A stretch of 10,284 bases of DNA from CAYTLQ01 sp964438715 (GTDB lineage Bacteria > Bacteroidota > Ignavibacteria > Ignavibacteriales > Ignavibacteriaceae): NCBI GenBank assembly GCA_964438715.1, contig CAYTLQ010000007.1, forward strand, positions 1-10,284, read 5' to 3'. The translations under genes were made by a program, and so were the position numbers. Under the pieces are notes generated by a model, which worked only from the letters and a program-made list of their open reading frames with translations, ran no database searches and was not told the DNA's origin. Shown here piece after piece: positions 8,344-10,284 of the stretch. Position 1 is the first letter of the stretch. Every line of letters begins with the position of its first letter.

Positions 8344-8769
8344 TTAACCTTCTACGGTAAAACCCATACTGCGGGCAGTACCGGCAACCATACTCATCGC
8401 GGCTTCCAAATCGTTAGCATTCAGGTCGGGCATTTTCATTTTAGCAATTTCTTCAACCTGGGCTTTAGTTACCTTAGCGACCTTAATTCTGTTTGGTTCA
8501 GCGGAACCTTTATCATGCTTTGCGGCTTTCTTTAGCAGTACAGAAGCAGGAGGGGTTTTAGTAATAAATGTAAACGATTTATCAGAAAATACGGTAATAA
8601 CAACAGGAATTATCAAGCCTTCCTTATCAGCAGTTCTGGCATTAAATTGCTTGCAGAATTCCATAATATTAACACCTTTTTGACCTAATGCAGGTCCTAC
8701 CGGAGGTGAAGGATTAGCTTTTCCAGCTGGTATCTGGAGTTTTACATAACCGGTTATTTTCTTAGCCAT
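8344..8769 (-). CDS. rplK: 50S ribosomal protein L11
   Basis: L11 binds the GTPase-associated centre of 23S rRNA and takes part in factor binding and, in many bacteria, in the stringent response through RelA/Rel. The 141-residue protein has the proline-rich N-terminal domain (SPPVGPALGQKGVNIMEFCK, 21-40), which is also the thiostrepton-sensitive part. The C-terminal RNA-binding domain follows, with KVTKAQVEEIAKMKMPDLN (99-117) and AMSMVAGTARSMGFTVEG (124-141). The ATG at 8769 follows an AAAGGAT stretch on the minus strand. It is 24 nt downstream of nusG and 22 nt upstream of rplA. The short gap before it leaves little room for an L1-binding leader unless that site reaches into nusG. Confidence 0.98.
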   Translation of the reverse strand: MAKKITGYVKLQIPAGKANPSPPVGPALGQKGVNIMEFCKQFNARTADKEGLIIPVVITVFSDKSFTFITKTPPASVLLKKAAKHDKGSAEPNRIKVAKVTKAQVEEIAKMKMPDLNANDLEAAMSMVAGTARSMGFTVEG

Positions 8770-8793
8770 TTATTTTATCCTTTTGAAAATTTT

Positions 8794-9330
8794 TTACTTT
8801 TCTAATTCTGCCTGAATAAAATCAAGTTCAACAGGTGTCTTCCGTCCGAATATTGAAACAAGCACCTTTATTTTCATCTTTTCTTCATTTATTTCTTCAA
8901 CAGTACCACTGAAATTATTGAATGGACCGTCAATAATTTTTACAATATCACCGATGCGGAATATTGTCTCAAGTCGTTCGGTATCAGACTGTTGTTTTAT
9001 TCTTCCTAAAATCCGTTTTACCTCTTCAGGCTGTAGAGGAACAGGATTATTTTTATTTCCCAGAAACCCCATAACTGATGGTGTATTAAGAATAATATCT
9101 TTTACGAGTGCATCCATCTCACCCTGAACGAGCAGGTAACCGGGATAAAAGTTTTTTGTTTTACTTCTCTTTTTTCCATCTTTTACTTCAAAAACCTTTT
9201 CAGTAGGAACAAGAATCTCAGTAATCTTGGCCCTGAGATTTTCATTATCCCGCATTTCGGATTCGAGTATTGTTTTAACCTTATTCTCGTGTCCGGAAAA
9301 AGTTCGGACAACAAACCAGCGATGTTCCAT
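8794..9330 (-). CDS. nusG: Transcription elongation/antitermination factor NusG
   Basis: NusG binds the polymerase clamp, suppresses pausing, and links elongation to Rho or to the ribosome through S10. The 178-residue protein has the NGN domain (about 4-110), starting RWFVVRTFSGHENKV and including FYPGYLLVQ (61-69). A short linker and the C-terminal KOW domain follow (about 125-178), with RIGDIVKIIDGPFNNFSGTV. No extra domain is seen, unlike the insertion-bearing NusG of some phyla. It begins 5 nt after the secE stop. A candidate AAGGA lies inside the end of secE, about 14 nt from the ATG, so translational coupling with secE is plausible. Confidence 0.98.
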   Translation of the reverse strand: MEHRWFVVRTFSGHENKVKTILESEMRDNENLRAKITEILVPTEKVFEVKDGKKRSKTKNFYPGYLLVQGEMDALVKDIILNTPSVMGFLGNKNNPVPLQPEEVKRILGRIKQQSDTERLETIFRIGDIVKIIDGPFNNFSGTVEEINEEKMKIKVLVSIFGRKTPVELDFIQAELEK

Positions 9331-9335
9331 ATTTG

Positions 9336-9518
9336 TTAGAATATTCCTTTGAACAGGTTTGTTAATCCGAGATCAATCACATAGGTGAAAGCGGCAAGAA
9401 TAAGACACACTACAATTACGATCATTGTAGATTCTTTCAATTCTTCGTATGTAGGCCAGGTAACTTTTTTCATTTCCTTAACCACATCTTCAACAAAATT
9501 CTTAATTTTTTCTTTCAT
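9336..9518 (-). CDS. secE: Preprotein translocase subunit SecE
   Basis: SecE clamps the SecY channel in the inner membrane. This 60-residue single-span form is the common short bacterial type; the E. coli protein has three spans. The amphipathic N-terminal part contains the conserved EMKKVTWPTYEEL (15-27), and one membrane segment follows at about 32-54 (MIVIVVCLILAAFTYVIDLG). The ATG at 9518 has no strong Shine-Dalgarno site. It starts 17 nt after the 3' end of tRNA-Trp, so release of that tRNA by RNase processing would leave secE with a very short leader. It overlaps no other gene and is 5 nt from nusG, in the near-universal secE-nusG pair. Confidence 0.96.
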   Translation of the reverse strand: MKEKIKNFVEDVVKEMKKVTWPTYEELKESTMIVIVVCLILAAFTYVIDLGLTNLFKGIF

Positions 9519-9535
9519 TGCTGTCTGCTTTATGG

Positions 9536-9611
9536 TGGCACGTCAGGAGGGACTCGAACCCCCAGCCTGCGGTTTTGGAGACCGCTGCGCTGCCAATTGA
9601 GCTACTGACGT
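9536..9611 (-). tRNA. tRNA-Trp (anticodon CCA), CCA tail encoded
   Basis: A complete cloverleaf reads on the minus strand. The acceptor arm ACGTCAG/CTGACGT is fully paired, with discriminator G73 and an encoded CCA end. The anticodon stem GCGGT/ACCGC is fully paired, with loop CTCCAAA (anticodon CCA). The T arm GGGGG/CCCTC has one G·U pair and loop TTCGAGT. The D arm GCTC/GCGC has a U12×C23 mismatch where GAGC would be usual. The gene lies between rpmG (8 nt) and secE (17 nt), a placement familiar from Bacteroidota/Chlorobi and other phyla. Confidence 0.95.
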
Positions 9612-9619
9612 AATCCCAA

Positions 9620-9769
9620 TTATTTTGTTTCTTTATGAATTTTATGCTTACGACACCAAGGGCAATATTTTTTATATTCCACTCTTTGTGGGTGAGTGCG
9701 CTTGTTCTTTGTTGTTGAGTAATTTCTCCTCTTGCACTCAGTGCATTCAAGTGTTATAATTTCTCTCAT
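9620..9769 (-). CDS. rpmG: 50S ribosomal protein L33
   Basis: This 49-codon gene encodes L33, a small protein near the E site of the large subunit. It starts MREIITLECTECKRRNY and ends KYCPWCRKHKIHKETK. Two CXXC pairs (C9/C12 and C36/C39) make it the zinc-binding (C+) form rather than the cysteine-free form. The length matches the family. The ATG at 9769 is the only sensible start; upstream there is only a weak purine stretch. It is flanked by tRNA-Thr (29 nt before) and tRNA-Trp (8 nt after), so tRNA processing from a shared transcript should free the rpmG message. Identity is secure despite the small size. Confidence 0.95.
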   Translation of the reverse strand: MREIITLECTECKRRNYSTTKNKRTHPQRVEYKKYCPWCRKHKIHKETK

Positions 9770-9798
9770 AATTTAACTCGTGTTTAATTTTGTTTTTG

Positions 9799-9871
9799 AG
9801 CTGACGACCGGGATTGAACCGGTGACCTCATCCTTACCAAGGATGTGCTCTACCAACTGAGCTACGTCAGC
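9799..9871 (-). tRNA. tRNA-Thr (anticodon GGT)
   Basis: The cloverleaf reads on the minus strand. The acceptor is GCTGACG/CGTCAGC, the D arm GCTC/GAGC, the anticodon stem CATCC/GGATG with loop TTGGTAA (anticodon GGT), and the T arm ACCGG/CCGGT with loop TTCAATC. The discriminator is T73. The next bases are CAA, so CCA is not encoded and must be added after transcription. It precedes rpmG and follows the 210-nt spacer after tRNA-Gly. Confidence 0.96.
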
Positions 9872-10081
9872 TTATTAATTTCATATTTCATTGTCGCAAT
9901 TGCGTCATCAATACTTGCTGAATTTTTTGGAGAAATTTTCCTGAATCTGACAGGCATTTTGTATTAACTTTTTTTCAATATTTGCCCTCAACAATTCATT
10001 GCGATTATTCTTCAGATGATTTACATTTCCTACATCGTGGGTTGCACTTCGGGAAATGATATAACAAAAAAATATTTATTG
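9872..10081 (-). other. 210-nt spacer between tRNA-Gly and tRNA-Thr
   Basis: No convincing gene lies here. On the minus strand it begins with a T-rich run (seven T) soon after tRNA-Gly. It holds the palindrome CGCAATTGCG at 9895-9904. It also contains a 31-codon ATG frame (9862-9957) that ends inside tRNA-Thr, and a short frame ending at 10005 with a CX3CX2C cluster but no ATG. I could not pick out a convincing sigma-70 or Bacteroidetes-type promoter. The spacer may hold a promoter for the tRNA-Thr-rpmG part, but that is inference. Confidence 0.4.
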
Positions 10082-10154
10082 AGCGGGAGACGGGACTCGA
10101 ACCCGCGACCAACAGCTTGGAAGGCTGTGACTCTACCAACTGAGTTACTCCCGC
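10082..10154 (-). tRNA. tRNA-Gly (anticodon TCC)
   Basis: The cloverleaf reads on the minus strand. The acceptor is GCGGGAG/CTCCCGC, the D arm ACTC/GAGT, and the anticodon stem ACAGC/GCTGT with loop CTTCCAA (anticodon TCC). The T arm GCGGG/CCCGT has one G·U pair and loop TTCGAGT. The discriminator is T73; the following bases are CAA, so CCA is not encoded. It is the first complete gene after the terminator at 10225-10260. Confidence 0.96.
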
Positions 10155-10220
10155 ATAATCTCATAAAGAAGATTTCACTATTATGCTTAAGAGCAATTGC
10201 AACAATATTTCAAAGAACTT
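10155..10220 (-). promoter_or_regulatory. Probable promoter region upstream of tRNA-Gly
   Basis: A terminator upstream on the same strand and a tRNA downstream imply a promoter in this short AT-rich stretch. Candidate elements on the minus strand are TTGTTG (10200-10205) and CATAAT (10180-10185), but the 14-nt gap is too short for a standard sigma-70 promoter. Alternatively AATAGT could serve as -10 at 17 nt spacing, which is a weak match. The location is inferred from context; the exact elements are not supported. Confidence 0.25.
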
Positions 10221-10260
10221 TTAAAAAATAATTATCCCGGTACTGCGGGATAATTATTTT
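10221..10260 (-). terminator. Intrinsic terminator between the edge tRNA and tRNA-Gly
   Basis: A perfect 15-bp inverted repeat has arms AAAATAATTATCCCG (10225-10239) and CGGGATAATTATTTT (10246-10260) with a 6-nt loop. The stem base near the loop is GC-rich. On the minus strand the 3' arm runs directly into TTTTTTAA, a good U-tract. The plus strand also ends in a T-rich arm, so it could act in both directions, but no plus-strand gene needs it. It should end the transcript of the tRNA at the window edge. Confidence 0.8.
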
Positions 10261-10265
10261 CTTTG

Positions 10266-10284
10266 TGGGCGGCGAGGGATTCGA
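10266..10284 (-). tRNA. tRNA 3' part, probably tRNA-Tyr (truncated by window edge)
   Basis: The minus strand enters the window at TCGAAT, the T-loop from position 55. CCCTC (T-stem 3' side), GCCGCCC (acceptor 3' strand) and discriminator A73 follow. The next bases are CAA, so CCA is not encoded. The anticodon is outside the window. Tyr is proposed because tRNA-Tyr commonly sits beside Gly and Thr in this cluster (as in E. coli thrU-tyrU-glyT-thrT) and A73 fits; this is inference. Confidence 0.6.

Noticed and set aside
8770..8793. L1-binding leader before rplK
   Set aside because: The gap is 24 nt, and the only local pairing (GAAAA/TTTTC) is trivial. No L1-site-like structure is visible.
9502..9750. 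82-codon minus-strand frame spanning tRNA-Trp and part of rpmG
   Set aside because: It runs through a tRNA and reads rpmG out of frame; the real L33 frame is 9620-9769.
10016..10231. 71-codon plus-strand frame with the motif GRRDSNPRPTAWKAVTLPTELLP
   Set aside because: This is the well-known false peptide produced by translating the complement of a tRNA gene, here tRNA-Gly. The frame at 9385-9600 with ARQEGLEPPACGFGDRCA is likewise antisense tRNA-Trp.

Overview
This window carries the bacterial transcription–translation core cluster, transcribed entirely on the minus strand (right to left). In transcription order it reads: 3' tail of a tRNA (probably Tyr), an intrinsic terminator, tRNA-Gly(TCC), tRNA-Thr(GGT), rpmG (L33), tRNA-Trp(CCA), secE, nusG, rplK (L11), rplA (L1), rplJ (L10), rplL (L7/L12), an attenuator-like hairpin, rpoB, and the first 890 codons of rpoC, which runs off the left edge. 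I see no credible protein gene on the plus strand; the long open frames there lie opposite real genes or tRNAs.

Organism: the interleaving of tRNA genes with rpmG, secE and nusG ahead of rplKAJL-rpoBC, together with the RpoB, RpoC and L33 sequences, points to the Bacteroidota/Chlorobi group. The sequence is fairly AT-rich. Several genes have clear Shine-Dalgarno sites (rpoB, rpoC, rplA, rplL), which most mainstream Bacteroidia lack. I therefore lean to an Ignavibacteria/Chlorobi-like lineage. This is inference from family knowledge, not from a search.

Layout: 1-2672 rpoC (C-terminus missing); 2717-6472 rpoB, from a TTG codon behind a perfect AGGAGG; 6473-6610 a 138-nt spacer with a terminator-type hairpin; 6611-8769 the four ribosomal stalk and L1 genes; 8794-9518 nusG and secE, 5 nt apart; 9536-10284 a tRNA-rich segment with rpmG. 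Coding density is very high. The only spacers above about 100 nt are rplL-rpoB, tRNA-Thr to tRNA-Gly (210 nt), and tRNA-Gly to the edge tRNA (about 110 nt, with the second terminator). No gene-free stretch reaches 300 nt.

How it works together: RpoB and RpoC form the RNA polymerase catalytic core. NusG couples polymerase to the ribosome and Rho. L11, L1, L10 and L7/L12 build the L1 stalk and the GTPase-recruiting stalk. SecE is part of the SecYEG translocon. The rplL-rpoB hairpin sits where E. coli partially attenuates transcription so that L7/L12 is made in excess of polymerase. The terminator between the edge tRNA and tRNA-Gly suggests that the main operon starts just downstream of it.

This is a housekeeping region. 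I found no new defence system, mobile element or CRISPR array. The points worth a second look are small regulatory and RNA details.
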